From Thermoplasmata archaeon (GTDB lineage: Archaea > Thermoplasmatota > Thermoplasmata > Lutacidiplasmatales > UBA184), in the NCBI GenBank assembly GCA_027314165.1, contig DAHVCH010000002.1, forward strand, positions 1 through 64,000: a stretch of 64,000 nt of DNA. Direction: 5' to 3'. Of the stretch, positions 56,528-64,000 are shown one piece after another (position 1 is the stretch's first letter; each line of letters begins with the position of its first letter). The translations under genes were made by a program, and so were the position numbers. The notes beneath the pieces are model-generated. The model saw only the letters and a list, made by a program, of their open reading frames with translations. It was not told the DNA's origin and did not search any database.

Positions 56528-57832
56528 ATGAGCGACCCCGACGTTACGCCGGCGCGAGAGCCACCGGCCCAAGAGCCCACCTTCGAAGACCTCCCCCTAC
56601 ATCCGACGCTCCGCCGGGGCGTACGGGAGATGGGGTACCGCAATCCCACCCCGATCCAGAGATCGACCATCCCTGATGCGGTGCGGGGACGCGACCTGAT
56701 CGGGACGGCGCAGACCGGGAGCGGGAAGACCGCCGCGTTCCTGCTGCCGATCCTCGAGCGGCTCATCGACCATCCCCCGGGCCGCATCTACGCGCTCGTG
56801 CTCACCCCCACGCGTGAACTCGCTTTGCAGGCGGAGGGATTCCTTCGCCAGCTGGGCCGCCACACCCGGGTCCGCGGTGGCGCGGTCTACGGCGGTGTCG
56901 GCATGGAACCGCAGGAGCGCGCGCTCCGCGGCGGGGCTGAGGTCATCGTCGCGACCCCGGGACGGCTCCTGGACCACATGAGCCGGGGGTACGTCGACTT
57001 CCGTTCCCTTGAGGTCCTGGTCCTGGACGAGGGCGACCGCATGCTCGACATGGGGTTCATCCCGGACGTCCGACGGATCCTGCGCAACCTCCCGTCCCGA
57101 CGCCAGACGCTCCTCTTCTCGGCCACGATGCCCCCGGAGGTGGTCCAGCTCGCGCGGGACTTCCTGCACGAGCCTCGGATGGTGCGCGTGGAGGAGACCA
57201 CGGTGGCCGCGGCGGGGGTCACGCACCGCGCCCTGCCGGTCCCCCAGCACCAGAAGACGGACCTGCTCTCCTTCCTGCTGAAGGACCCCTCGCTCACGAG
57301 CGTGCTGGTCTTCACCCGGACGAAGCACCGCGCCGACCGCGTGGTCCGCCAGCTGCAGCAGAACCATGTGGACGCCGGGGTGATCCACGGCAACAAGAGC
57401 CAGAGCCAGCGGGTCAAGGCGCTGGAGGCGTTCCGGCGCGGGTACCACCGCGTGCTCGTGGCGACGGACATCGCCGCCAGGGGCATCGATGTGGAAGGCG
57501 TCTCGCACGTCATCAACTACGACTCCCCGAACGACCCGGAGACCTACGTGCACCGTGTCGGGCGGACCGCGCGGGCGCAGCGGCAAGGCATCGCGATCAC
57601 GATGGTCACGCGGGACGACGACGACGAGTTCTCCCGGATCGAGCAGTTCCTCGGCGAGCGGATCCCCCGGGAGCGTCTGGAGGGGTTCCGGTACGAGGAG
57701 CCGCCGCGACACGAGCCTTCCCCACCGCCGAGGCATGGGCGTCCCATGGGCCACGGACGTGGCGGGCCCTCCCCTTCCTCCTCGTCGTCGGGGCGCCGCT
57801 CGTCCAACACGCCCACTTCCCGGCGCTGGTGA
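56528..57832 (+). CDS. DEAD-box RNA helicase (DEGD variant)
   Basis: The 434-residue helicase has all motifs: Q motif (GYRNPTPIQ), AQTGSGKT, PTRELA, TPGR, LDEGD, SAT, ATDIAARGID and HRVGRTAR. The Walker B motif is DEGD instead of DEAD. The C-terminal 65 residues are a His/Pro/Arg/Ser tail. The long frame starts far upstream inside the preceding gene, and ATG 56528 gives the family-type start. It probably unwinds structured RNA in ribosome assembly or decay. Confidence 0.95.
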   Translation: MSDPDVTPAREPPAQEPTFEDLPLHPTLRRGVREMGYRNPTPIQRSTIPDAVRGRDLIGTAQTGSGKTAAFLLPILERLIDHPPGRIYALVLTPTRELALQAEGFLRQLGRHTRVRGGAVYGGVGMEPQERALRGGAEVIVATPGRLLDHMSRGYVDFRSLEVLVLDEGDRMLDMGFIPDVRRILRNLPSRRQTLLFSATMPPEVVQLARDFLHEPRMVRVEETTVAAAGVTHRALPVPQHQKTDLLSFLLKDPSLTSVLVFTRTKHRADRVVRQLQQNHVDAGVIHGNKSQSQRVKALEAFRRGYHRVLVATDIAARGIDVEGVSHVINYDSPNDPETYVHRVGRTARAQRQGIAITMVTRDDDDEFSRIEQFLGERIPRERLEGFRYEEPPRHEPSPPPRHGRPMGHGRGGPSPSSSSSGRRSSNTPTSRRW

Positions 57833-58408
57833 CCGGGAGCGGGGCGCGCGGGCTCCGCTAGCCGGGCGGCCACGACGGTCGTTCGGCACCAGCGGGGGCG
57901 GGGCCCGACAGGACCTTGCACCCGCGGCCTCTCGTCGTTCCGGACGGGGCCCCTGGGCCGACGACCTGCGGGTCTAGGTTACGGGCAGGCCGTCGAGCAG
58001 ACGGGCGGTGGAGAGCAGTCGCCTGTTGCTGGGTGATCTGGGTTTTCCACCCGGGTTCCGACTTCTCCATCCCGAATGGTGCCCGCGAGCGACTCTCGAG
58101 GGTACCGTGCGTATCCTGGGACCGACCGCGAAGGGTGCAGCTTGGTTTCTGGAGAGGCCGCAGGGGACCGGTCGCCGAGAAGAGGCGGAGCGTTCGGAGT
58201 GCCATGAGCCTGCCCATCACGGTGAACAAGTGCTGGGCGCAGGTCATGACTTGCTCCTTCTGCTCCGCCATCTAGTACTGGAGTGCGCGCGGACCCGTCG
58301 TTGCTGACGGGTGTGGTTTCCTCCAATGGAGACGCCCTTGTCATTCCGAAGTCCCCGTTCCGGTCGGGGGATACCCTTCCGGGGGGGCCATGACCCGTTC
58401 TTCGGAAG
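57833..58408. other. gene-poor convergent gap
   Basis: These 575 bases lie between the helicase and the convergent surface-protein gene. I see no gene I trust. A minus-strand frame beginning at 58271 has a protein-like first 50 residues (MAEQKEQVMTC...) but then loses it. A short plus frame at 58204 ends after 23 residues. No repeats or tRNA were seen. Confidence 0.4.
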
Positions 58409-61324
58409 TCAATCGGTCCTTCTCCGTCGGAGGAGGAAGACCGCCACTACCGCAGCGAAGAGGGCGACCGCCGCGACTATGAAGACCCAGAGGTACGAGG
58501 GCTCGGTCGAGACTGCGGCACAGGCCTGCGTGGTGGAACTGATCGTGATGGTAAGGTTCGTGCTCGCGTTCCTTCCCTGCGCGTCGAGGACCGAGAGCTC
58601 GGCCCGGTAGAACCCCGGGCCGTACGCGTGAGACACGTTCTGTCCTTCAACACGTGGATTTCCGTCCCCGAAGTTCCACCAGAACGTGTAGGGTGGTCTT
58701 CCTCCGTGGGCGCTCCCGGTCAACGTCTCGTTCATGAAGTTCTGCGGGCCGCTGCAAGGCTCGGAGACGATCGTATTTGGAGCCGAAGCGTTCTCGAATG
58801 CGACAAACCGGGATGGCAGGGAGAGCGCCGTTACCGTGACGGTGACCGTGTTGCTCTCGGCGATCTGGGACACGGAGTCGGTGACCCACACCCGGTAGGT
58901 GTAGTTGCCAGGGTGCATGAAAAGGAAGGAGGCAGACGTGCAGCCAACCTGGCTCGTGTTGGTCCCATTCTTGGCCCACAGGCAGGTGTATGGCGAGGAT
59001 CCTCCCGTCACGGATGGAGTTAGAGTCACCGATTGCCCTGCGTTGACCGAGGACGCGACCGGGATCAGCGCCAACGAGAGGGGAGTGCTCGAAGCGGTGT
59101 AGTTGACCCAAAGGGTCCCGTTGGTGCTTACCGAAACGTTTCCCCAGGGGTTCAAGAAGGCCTGGGATAGGCCCGTCCGGATCTGGTAGGTCGTCTGGGA
59201 GAAGGTCTCTCCGGTGCACGGGAGGGCGTGGATGGTGTATCGCCCTCCCAGGAACGTGGCGGAGCTCCCCGTCGCCTTGTTCGATCCGTTGAAGGACATT
59301 GGGGAGCAGGTGGAGGGCGCGACCTGGAAGGAGATCGTGTAGCGGGGCGGTGGCGGGACCCAAGTGTAGGTGGCGGTCAGAGTGCCGTTCCCCCACACCC
59401 CGACCGTGGTGGGGTTGCCGCCTAAGGTGGGAAGCGTCAGGGATCCCGTCGCGCTCCACTTGGAGAACGCGTACCCTGCGCAAACCAGAGCGTCGGCAGA
59501 GTAGTTTCCCCTCGTGAACTGGATGGTCGAACCGCTGTTCTCGTTGATGCCGCCGAACAGGACGGGGCCACAAGAGGGGGGGGAGATGGCGAAGGTCACG
59601 TTCCCCGTACCCAGGGGCCGGCCGCTCCATACGTAGTAGGCAGTCAGTGCCCCGCCCCCCGTCACGTTGGCGAACCCCCCGGAGGAAGTGGGCCGCTGGA
59701 CGGTGACCCCACCGGACGCGTTCCACTGATGAAATGCGAAGTTCGTGCAGGGGTTCGCCAGGATCGCGTAGGTGCCGGCAAGGTAGGAGCCCGTGCTTGC
59801 GTTCGACTGGGACGTGCCGTTGAAGTCGATGGCGCAAGTGGTCGGGTGGATCGTGAAGACGACGGCGTAGTGCGACGTACCGCCGGATGTGACCGTGATC
59901 GGTACTGCCACGCTCTGAACCGTGATCCCGATGAGCGTAGCGTTGACGAATAGGTAGGTGTTGCCGGCGGTCAACCCCGCCGTGAACCTGACGACCGAGC
60001 CTGTCGTGGAGTTGAGCGACCCGAGCGCCCCGTTCATCGACCAAGAGTAGATAGTTCCGGACGGACACGGGCCGCCCGTGCAAACGGGGCTCGCCGTGAA
60101 GGACTGAGAGGACCCGGCCGAGAGCGTGGCCGTGGACGGAGAGACCGAAACGGAAGCTAGGGCTGGTGGCAGCGGACTAGGCACGGAGATCACGCTGACA
60201 TTGTTGGATGACTCGGTGGCCGCGAAGATCTCCTGCCTGCCACTGTCATAGATGAGCCCCTCGGGGGAAACCCCGACCGGAACGTAGTGGACCACCAGAC
60301 CCGTGGCATCGTCGAGTTCGGCTACCTTATTGGCTGCTCGGGCAGAGACGAAAGAGCAGTGGCACCCGTCGACGTAAATCACGCCCGTGGGGTCGGACCC
60401 CGGTCCCAGATCGCCTCCCCAGTTGGTCCATCCGTTGGTCGTGTCGTTCACCGTGCTCATGCCCGAATTCTGGTTGTCCGTTTCCAGAGCCTCACCGCGG
60501 ATGGGGTCGTAGGTGATCTGCTCCGGCCAGCCCGTGTCGGTTACCGTTGCGTTTACGGTGAGGGTGCTTGCGTCGATGACGCTGATGGTCGAGTCACGGC
60601 CGTCGGTCGCAAAGACCTCTCTCTTGGCGTTGTCATAGGTCACAAACCAGGGCTCCGGACGGTAGAGCCCGTTCGGGAGGAAGACGGCACCAACCACGGA
60701 GTTCGTGGAATCTGAGATGGCCTCGACCGACTTGGACCCGGTGACCGCCACAAAGACCTCGCCCAGTTGTGGGTCGTAGGCGAGACCCATCGGTCCCAGC
60801 CCCCAAGGGATCTTGGCGACGATGGAGTTGTTCGTATCGTTGATGATGCTCACCAGGTTCGCGTTGGTGCTGCTGACGAAGATCTCTCCCCGCGCAGGGT
60901 CGTAGACCGCGGCACACGCGCCACCGGGCACTTGGATTGTCGTGAGGATGCTGTTCGTCGAATCCGAGACTACCGACACGTTGGTGTAATCGTACGGGCA
61001 GAAACCCGTGCCCTGGTTGTTGTTGTTGGTCATGAAAATCTCTCCCTTCGCACTGTCGTATGCGCCTCCCCACGGGGACCACGGGAAGGTTATGGTCGCC
61101 ACAACACAGGGTGCCGCACAGGATGATGGGCGGAGCAAGCCTCCGATTGTGGCAGCGCCAGGCTGAACGGATGGCGTGGGAACGGCAAGATGACGGGATT
61201 GAAACGGAGCATGAGAATACGCTCCCACAGTGGGTCCGACGGACAGCGGAAAGTTCACGACCAGCGCGACAGACACCAATGCGAGGACAAGTGTCGCCCC
61301 CAGTGTGTTGTGTCGGTGTCTCAA
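58409..61324 (-). CDS. surface protein: beta-propeller, Cys-paired repeats, PKD, TM anchor
   Basis: The 971-residue protein has an export helix (TLVLALVSVALVV), then a seven-bladed YVTN/NHL-type propeller (about 70-395) with repeated YDPxxGEIFV segments. After an Ig-like domain come three repeats of about 85 residues of the pattern P-x-x-C...FNG...PC...W (about 495-760). Two PKD domains (WWNFGDG) and a C-terminal membrane helix with RRRR follow. It is an extracellular anchored protein, perhaps adhesive. The start is a TTG at 61324; no ATG or GTG gives an intact signal. Confidence 0.85.
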   Translation of the reverse strand: MRHRHNTLGATLVLALVSVALVVNFPLSVGPTVGAYSHAPFQSRHLAVPTPSVQPGAATIGGLLRPSSCAAPCVVATITFPWSPWGGAYDSAKGEIFMTNNNNQGTGFCPYDYTNVSVVSDSTNSILTTIQVPGGACAAVYDPARGEIFVSSTNANLVSIINDTNNSIVAKIPWGLGPMGLAYDPQLGEVFVAVTGSKSVEAISDSTNSVVGAVFLPNGLYRPEPWFVTYDNAKREVFATDGRDSTISVIDASTLTVNATVTDTGWPEQITYDPIRGEALETDNQNSGMSTVNDTTNGWTNWGGDLGPGSDPTGVIYVDGCHCSFVSARAANKVAELDDATGLVVHYVPVGVSPEGLIYDSGRQEIFAATESSNNVSVISVPSPLPPALASVSVSPSTATLSAGSSQSFTASPVCTGGPCPSGTIYSWSMNGALGSLNSTTGSVVRFTAGLTAGNTYLFVNATLIGITVQSVAVPITVTSGGTSHYAVVFTIHPTTCAIDFNGTSQSNASTGSYLAGTYAILANPCTNFAFHQWNASGGVTVQRPTSSGGFANVTGGGALTAYYVWSGRPLGTGNVTFAISPPSCGPVLFGGINENSGSTIQFTRGNYSADALVCAGYAFSKWSATGSLTLPTLGGNPTTVGVWGNGTLTATYTWVPPPPRYTISFQVAPSTCSPMSFNGSNKATGSSATFLGGRYTIHALPCTGETFSQTTYQIRTGLSQAFLNPWGNVSVSTNGTLWVNYTASSTPLSLALIPVASSVNAGQSVTLTPSVTGGSSPYTCLWAKNGTNTSQVGCTSASFLFMHPGNYTYRVWVTDSVSQIAESNTVTVTVTALSLPSRFVAFENASAPNTIVSEPCSGPQNFMNETLTGSAHGGRPPYTFWWNFGDGNPRVEGQNVSHAYGPGFYRAELSVLDAQGRNASTNLTITISSTTQACAAVSTEPSYLWVFIVAAVALFAAVVAVFLLRRRRTD

Positions 61325-61784
61325 ACCTGGCCTCCGGTCGCTAGGGGATCGCTCGCTCCGGCTCCAGGTTTCTTGAGCTATTTGGTCCCTCGTCCCTCCG
61401 ACTCAGAGTCGGTGGGGGGTCTCCCGGGCCTTACTTCCGGCAGATCAAATGGACGCGGGCGGCTTCGAAATCCCTCGCGCCTCCCTTGTCGAATCCTCGC
61501 TCGATCTGGACGTCCGGAATCACGCCACCGGACTTCCCTACCCCTGTCGCGCGAGTCGGCCCGAGAAGGCATGCCTCACCAATCCAAGCGATGAGGGGGG
61601 CCCTGGGGGACGTGTTGTCCCGATCCGAAGCAAGGACGGTCTGAGCAAGCCTGAGCACTCTCGCGTCTTGATCCTGGATAACGGTGCGAAGGAGCTTCTC
61701 CCAAATCCTCGAGGGTCAACTCTCGGGCCCGAAGGGCACCGCGGAAAGATCGCGGACCTGCAGAGAGCAATGGATTCGAAAAGG
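61325..61784. other. intergenic region with a possible gene fragment
   Basis: Most of this 460-bp gap is without a gene I trust. On the minus strand, 61431-61658 (GTG start) codes 75 residues with a natural composition (GPTRATGVGKSGGVIPDVQI near the end). The same frame remains open upstream to about 61715, where a stop interrupts it. It may be the end of a broken gene. A TATA-like ccaaatagc on the minus strand near 61380 could serve the surface-protein gene. Confidence 0.4.
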
Positions 61785-62036
61785 TCAGGGTAACTTACCG
61801 CTCGCCCCACGCGCTTGCTCTTTCGGAAGCGCCCGGACCCCGTCCGGGCCTTCCGAGGTCAACCCCTGCGCCGCGCAGGTCTGCAGGATCCGGTTCAGGC
61901 CCGCGAGCGAGATCCGGTGCCCGCGGCGCTCGAGCTCCTCGAGGAGCTTGCGTCGTCGGATCGGTTCGGGCCGCGAGCCCAGGACCTCCATCACGAACCC
62001 GACCGAGCCTTCCGGGATGTTCGCGCTCATGCCCAC
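61785..62036 (-). CDS. small winged-helix-like protein
   Basis: The 83-residue product has a compact helical core (SVGFVMEVLGSRPEPIRRRKLLEELERRGHRISLAGLNRILQTCAAQGL) that resembles a winged-helix DNA-binding domain with a basic second helix, then a short wing-like tail. A TATA-like gtaaatcc at 62061-62068 lies about 27 bp before GTG 62036; ATG 62030 is the alternative start. It lies in a gap between two large surface-protein genes and could regulate them. The function is inference. Confidence 0.65.
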   Translation of the reverse strand: MGMSANIPEGSVGFVMEVLGSRPEPIRRRKLLEELERRGHRISLAGLNRILQTCAAQGLTSEGPDGVRALPKEQARGASGKLP

Positions 62037-62101
62037 CGACCTGCGACCAGCTCCGGAGGGATTTACCTCTGGCGTCCCGGCGCCAGAGTCGCTCCCTCGG
62101 C

Positions 62102-64000
62102 TCAGGGCGGCGGAGGGGGCCAGACCGGCGGTGGGGGGGCGGGCGCATACTCCGGGGGCGCCCAGGAGGGGGGTGGGGGCGGAGCGGCGTACCCCCCTGG
62201 AGGTGCGTAGCCCGGGCTACCCTGCCAGGGACCGGGCTCGGGATACGTGGATTCGGGCGGCGCGAGGTTGCTCGGCTCCTGTGGGCGACGCCTGCGCCGG
62301 TGCACATACACGGCCGCGACAACGACCGCAGCGATGGCGACGACCACGACCACCCAGAGCCACGGGTTCCCGGAGAACGCCACCAGAACGCCCTGGTTCG
62401 CGGGAGCTTGGACGGTGACCGTCCACGTGGCGTTGACCTCCTGCCCGCTTGAATCGTTCGCGGTGAGGCGGACCGTGAAGGTCCCGCCGGACTTGTAAAC
62501 GTGGGACGCGGGCCCGAGGGTCCCTGAGGTGACGGTCGTGAGCGCGCTCTGGCCATCCCCGAACCGCCAGGAGAGGGAGATCGGCCGCACGCCGCCGATC
62601 AGCGACGCGTTCAGGAACGCGGTGCTCCCGAGCTGGATGCTCGCCGTGCCCGAGATGGTCATGGTGAGCAGCGGGGGATACGTGGCGGAGAACGTGCCGT
62701 TGCCCATGAGCTCGAGCTGGGTGGCCCCGTTGGTCCGGGCGAAGCCGGAGAGCGCGAAGCTCGGGGAGAAGTACCCCGAACAAGGGAGGGAGGCGTAGGA
62801 GTAGTTCCCGGCCGTGAGCGCCGCGACGGAGCCGTTCGCGTAGACCTGCCCACCGATGCGGACCTGGCAGTTCCCCGGCGCGACGTGGACCGACAGCCGA
62901 TAGACGGTGGGGACGAACTCGGCCGATATCGTGCCGTTCCCGGTCACGTTCACTTGAGTGGCTGCGAGGTTGGTGGGAGTCGTACCCGCATGCCCGCTCG
63001 TGTTCCACTGAAGGAACGTGTGCTGGGGGCAGGGGGAGACGCTCAGGCCGTACGTCCCTGCCCGGATCGAGACGGATCCTCCGCTGCTCAGGGTCGAGCC
63101 GTTCAGCAGCAGGGGCCTCGTAGCGCAGGCGGAAGTTCCGATGCTGACCCCGAGGGTGTACGACGGGATGGGGACCCATCGCCAGGTCGCGGTGAGGGTC
63201 CCGTTGCTGGCCACGCTAGCGCTGGCGTTGGCCAGGGAGGCGCCGGTCAGGGTCACTCCTCCGGTGGAGCTCCAGTTCACGAACCGGAACCCCGCGCAGG
63301 AGGGGGCCCGGGCCGCGTACGCCCCGAGGTCGTAGGACCCGGTCGTCCCACTGGAGACCGGAGTGCCGTTGAAGAAGATGGGGGCACAGGTGGAAGGAAC
63401 GGTGGTGAAGGCCACCTGGGGGTGCCGCACGAAGGTGGCGATGATCGAGCCACCGCGGGCGACGACCAGGGTCCCTCCGTTCTCGGAGACGCCACCGGTG
63501 GAGGACCATGCGGAGAAGCGGTTGCCCGCGTGGGTCACCGCGCCGAGCGTGTAGGAGCCCGCGAGCAGCACGATGCTGTCCCCGTTGTAGTACGGGGTCC
63601 CCCCGATCGAGATCGCGCCGGCCCCGGCCGGGGTCACGGTGATGTTGACCGTGAAGGAGGGCGGGGTGAAGGTGAAGTTCTGGATCCACGTCCCCCAGTA
63701 GTCCGTCGAGGGGTCGCCGGGGATCCACTCCCCCTCCGTCCAGATGCTGACGCCGTTGGTCGGGTCCACGTCCGCCGCGTTGTAGTCCCCGAACCGGCCG
63801 TACATCTCGTTCCCGTAGCCGGGTTTGACCACGATCGGGGTCTCCAGCGTGTTCGCGGGGTCGGTCACGGACTGCCCGGTGATGAGCACGCTCGGAAAGA
63901 CCGTGGAGCTCGAGAAGCTCGCCACCACTCCCAGGTCACCGTAGGAGTCGATGGCGGGCGCGGCGTAGTAGTCGGTCATTCCGGTCCCTGGAGGGAGCCA
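62102..64000 (-). CDS. surface repeat protein with TM anchor, N-terminus beyond window (partial)
   Basis: The frame is open to the window edge, so the N-terminus is missing. The 632 residues seen start with an enzyme- or propeller-like piece, then four repeats of about 85 residues: three with two cysteines (STC...FNG...SC...W pattern) and the first without. A PKD domain (WRFGDGQ) follows, then a membrane helix, RRRRR and a Pro/Tyr/Gly-rich tail of about 60 residues. The same repeat type occurs in the 58409-61324 protein. The role is unknown; it is exposed on the cell surface. Confidence 0.85.
   Translation of the reverse strand, partial: WLPPGTGMTDYYAAPAIDSYGDLGVVASFSSSTVFPSVLITGQSVTDPANTLETPIVVKPGYGNEMYGRFGDYNAADVDPTNGVSIWTEGEWIPGDPSTDYWGTWIQNFTFTPPSFTVNITVTPAGAGAISIGGTPYYNGDSIVLLAGSYTLGAVTHAGNRFSAWSSTGGVSENGGTLVVARGGSIIATFVRHPQVAFTTVPSTCAPIFFNGTPVSSGTTGSYDLGAYAARAPSCAGFRFVNWSSTGGVTLTGASLANASASVASNGTLTATWRWVPIPSYTLGVSIGTSACATRPLLLNGSTLSSGGSVSIRAGTYGLSVSPCPQHTFLQWNTSGHAGTTPTNLAATQVNVTGNGTISAEFVPTVYRLSVHVAPGNCQVRIGGQVYANGSVAALTAGNYSYASLPCSGYFSPSFALSGFARTNGATQLELMGNGTFSATYPPLLTMTISGTASIQLGSTAFLNASLIGGVRPISLSWRFGDGQSALTTVTSGTLGPASHVYKSGGTFTVRLTANDSSGQEVNATWTVTVQAPANQGVLVAFSGNPWLWVVVVVAIAAVVVAAVYVHRRRRRPQEPSNLAPPESTYPEPGPWQGSPGYAPPGGYAAPPPPPSWAPPEYAPAPPPPVWPPPPP

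Overview
The window is a GC-rich archaeal chromosome segment. The archaeal markers are the archaeal riboflavin set (RibB, RibL, archaeal RibC, RibH), EF-1A followed by ribosomal protein S10, an Lsm protein, MBF1, archaetidylserine synthase and decarboxylase, an MptD-like pterin aldolase, a thiolase/DUF35 pair and an intron-containing tRNA-Trp. The 16S rRNA 3' end at the left edge is followed directly by protein genes, not by a 23S gene. Unlinked rRNA genes are typical of Thermoplasmata, and together with the gene content this suggests a high-GC member of Thermoplasmatota. That placement is inference. Many genes have a TATA-like box 24-30 bp before the start codon, so leaderless transcripts look common. 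Shine-Dalgarno sites appear mainly before downstream operon genes.

Layout. 1-2780: 16S end, riboflavin/FAD operon with a palindromic candidate operator, tRNA-Phe. 2943-12667: two tandem small membrane proteins, topoisomerase I, a creatininase/ArfB-like enzyme, UvrA, a short UvrC and a PPC-domain protein. 12931-15945: tRNA-Trp with a 109-nt intron, then a gene-poor, less GC-rich island with a long hairpin, two small membrane proteins and a frameshifted transposase. 15946-27387: cation/proton antiporter, Lsm, orphan response regulator, DUF35 and thiolase, M20 peptidase, a PKD surface protein, ornithine carbamoyltransferase, HAD hydrolase and MBF1, and two zinc-finger proteins of the DnaJ CxxCxGxG type without J domains. 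27412-36862: a giant sedolisin-type protease, EF-1A/S10, a winged-helix protein, a dual-specificity phosphatase, phospholipid head-group genes and MptD. 37146-43666: a cluster of about 23-bp repeats, a surface protein with a CuA-like cupredoxin domain and six PKD domains, a zinc-ribbon/RnfD-like membrane protein and citrate synthase. 43691-51299: MFS transporter, Lrp-type sensor domain, SAM hydrolase, hotdog and DinB-like proteins, then a helical-repeat protein, a membrane protein and a PD-(D/E)XK nuclease around a divergent promoter. 51414-64000: a giant peptide-binding surface protein, a DEAD-box helicase and two more large repeat-rich surface proteins, the last cut by the window edge.

How it fits together. 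At least six large proteins share one plan: N-terminal hydrophobic export segment, long extracellular repeat region, one C-terminal membrane helix, a basic stop-transfer cluster and usually a proline/alanine-rich cytoplasmic tail. They include a protease and a peptide-binding protein, which suggests a cell that degrades and captures peptides at its surface. The most unusual candidates are the CuA-like/PKD protein beside an RnfD-like membrane protein (possible surface electron transfer), the membrane-anchored peptide-binding fusion without a nearby permease, and the repeat-protein/membrane-protein/nuclease neighbourhood at 47949-51299. No CRISPR array was seen.
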